From Gorillibacterium timonense (GTDB lineage: Bacteria > Bacillota > Bacilli > Paenibacillales > NBRC-103111), in NCBI RefSeq assembly GCF_001457415.1, contig NZ_LN881720.1, forward strand, positions 286,022 through 350,021: a DNA stretch of 64,000 nt, given 5' to 3'. Below are positions 63,415 to 64,000 of this stretch, piece by piece. Below the pieces are notes generated by a model. The model saw nothing but the letters and a program-made list of their open reading frames with translations. It ran no database searches and had not been told where the DNA came from. Position 1 is the stretch's first letter; each line of letters opens with the position of its first letter. The translations under genes and the position numbers were made by a program.

Positions 63415-63490
63415 AGTTCTCGCCGCTCCGAAGGCTAACACCGGACGAGCAGTGCAGAGCGGTTCCGAGCTTCCTGGAAAAACTTGAGGG

Positions 63491-63520
63491 TTGCAACGAA
63501 GAAGGCCGCTGTGCTATAGT
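63491..63520 (+). promoter_or_regulatory. rRNA operon promoter P2
   Basis: TTGCAA (63491-63496), 18 bases and TATAGT (63515-63520) lie about 145 bases before the 16S gene. Tandem promoters before rRNA are usual in Bacillales. Confidence 0.6.
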
Positions 63521-63550
63521 ATGAGAGTCGCACTGAACGCGATGAATGCC

Positions 63551-63565
63551 CTTTGAAAACTGAAC
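63551..63565 (+). promoter_or_regulatory. BoxA-like antitermination element in the rRNA leader
   Basis: CTTTGAAAACTGAAC occurs in the leader between P2 and the 16S gene. This sequence is a widespread rRNA leader element (boxA-like) in Bacillales and recruits Nus factors. Confidence 0.6.
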
Positions 63566-63664
63566 AACGAGTGGTAAGGACGCGACTTTCGGACTTCGGT
63601 TCGGAAGGAGCACAAACAAACACGCAAGTGTTAAAGAATGAGCTTAATGAAACGATCTATAAAC

Positions 63665-64000
63665 TTTTATGGAGAGTTTGATCCTGGCTCAGGACGAACG
63701 CTGGCGGCGTGCCTAATACATGCAAGTCGAGCGGAGTTTACTGGAATCTTCGGATGAAGGTAAGCTTAGCGGCGGACGGGTGAGTAACACGTAGGCAACC
63801 TGCCCTCAAGACTGGGATAACCTCCGGAAACGGAAGCTAAGACCGGATACGTTCTTTCTGCCGCATGGTGGGGAGAAGAAAAGCGGAGCAATCTGCTACT
63901 TGAGGATGGGCCTGCGGCGCATTAGCTAGTAGGTGAGGTAACGGCTCACCTAGGCGACGATGCGTAGCCGACCTGAGAGGGTGAACGGCCACACTGGGAC
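63665..64000 (+). rRNA. rrs: 16S ribosomal RNA (5' part, runs off the window)
   Basis: The universal AGAGTTTGATCCTGGCTCAG starts at 63672, so the mature 5' end is near 63665. TAATACATGCAAGTCGAGCGG, cut here by the window as TAATACATGCAAGTCGAGC, and GGCGGACGGGTGAGTAACACG follow as in Firmicutes; shown pieces are short but unmistakable. The gene continues past 64000. Confidence 0.98.

Overview
The window is a chromosomal segment of a spore-forming Gram-positive bacterium, most likely a member of the Paenibacillaceae (Paenibacillus/Cohnella type). The basis is a gene order that follows the Bacillus subtilis replication-origin-proximal region: glmU, ctc/rplY, pth, fin, mfd, spoVT, yabM, yabN(mazG), hbs, yabO, yabP, yabQ, divIC, yabR, tRNA-Met, spoIIE, yabS, yabT, tilS, hprT, ftsH, coaX, hslO, a yacD-like foldase, cysK, pabA, folP, folB-folK, yazB, dusB, greA, lysS and an rRNA operon. 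Core genes are GC-rich and have strong AGGAGG-type ribosome binding sites. The nadA-nadB-nadC block between ftsH and coaX, the presence of greA here, the FolB-FolK fusion, and the absence of prs, pabB and pabC differ from B. subtilis.

Layout. Positions 1-17360 are core: cell-wall precursor synthesis (glmU end), translation (L25, Pth, RqcP), transcription-coupled repair (Mfd), sporulation (Fin, SpoVT, YabM, YabP, YabQ, SpoIIE), division (DivIC) and chromatin (HU). Positions 17361 to about 43070 are a 25.7-kb accessory island inserted exactly between spoIIE and yabS, which are neighbours in B. subtilis. It holds an Rhs/YD-repeat gene with a SleB-like end, split by a three-gene DDE transposon that itself carries a group II intron on the opposite strand. 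It also holds an Xre regulator with a membrane partner, an S-layer-homology protein, a decayed sigma factor, and a run of genes resembling antibiotic-modifying enzymes (GNAT, three APH-type kinases, a CPT-like kinase, a VOC protein and a VanZ remnant). A broken Mrr-type nuclease, a HEPN-like protein, a PadR/DUF1700 pair and a frameshifted alpha/beta hydrolase complete it. Positions 43074-63238 are core again: sporulation/kinase genes, tRNA lysidine synthase, purine salvage, the FtsH protease, NAD, pantothenate, cysteine and folate metabolism, DusB, GreA and LysS. The window ends inside a 16S rRNA gene.

Regulation visible in the DNA fits the gene functions. There is a SigB-type promoter (GTTTAA-N14-GGGTAA) before ctc, SigF-type promoters before fin and yabS, and four Spo0A-box-like sites with a 21-bp-spaced SigA promoter before spoIIE. 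Perfect or near-consensus SigA promoters precede tRNA-Met, yabR, nadA, cysK, greA and the rRNA operon.

I did not find a convincingly new multi-gene defence or metabolic system. The most interesting material is the island: its precise position in a sporulation locus, its nested mobile elements, its concentration of broken genes (none seen in the core), and small unassigned genes such as the HEPN-like protein at 39701-40351 and the AT-rich gene at 36098-36685. All functional calls rest on reading motifs by eye; no database search was possible.
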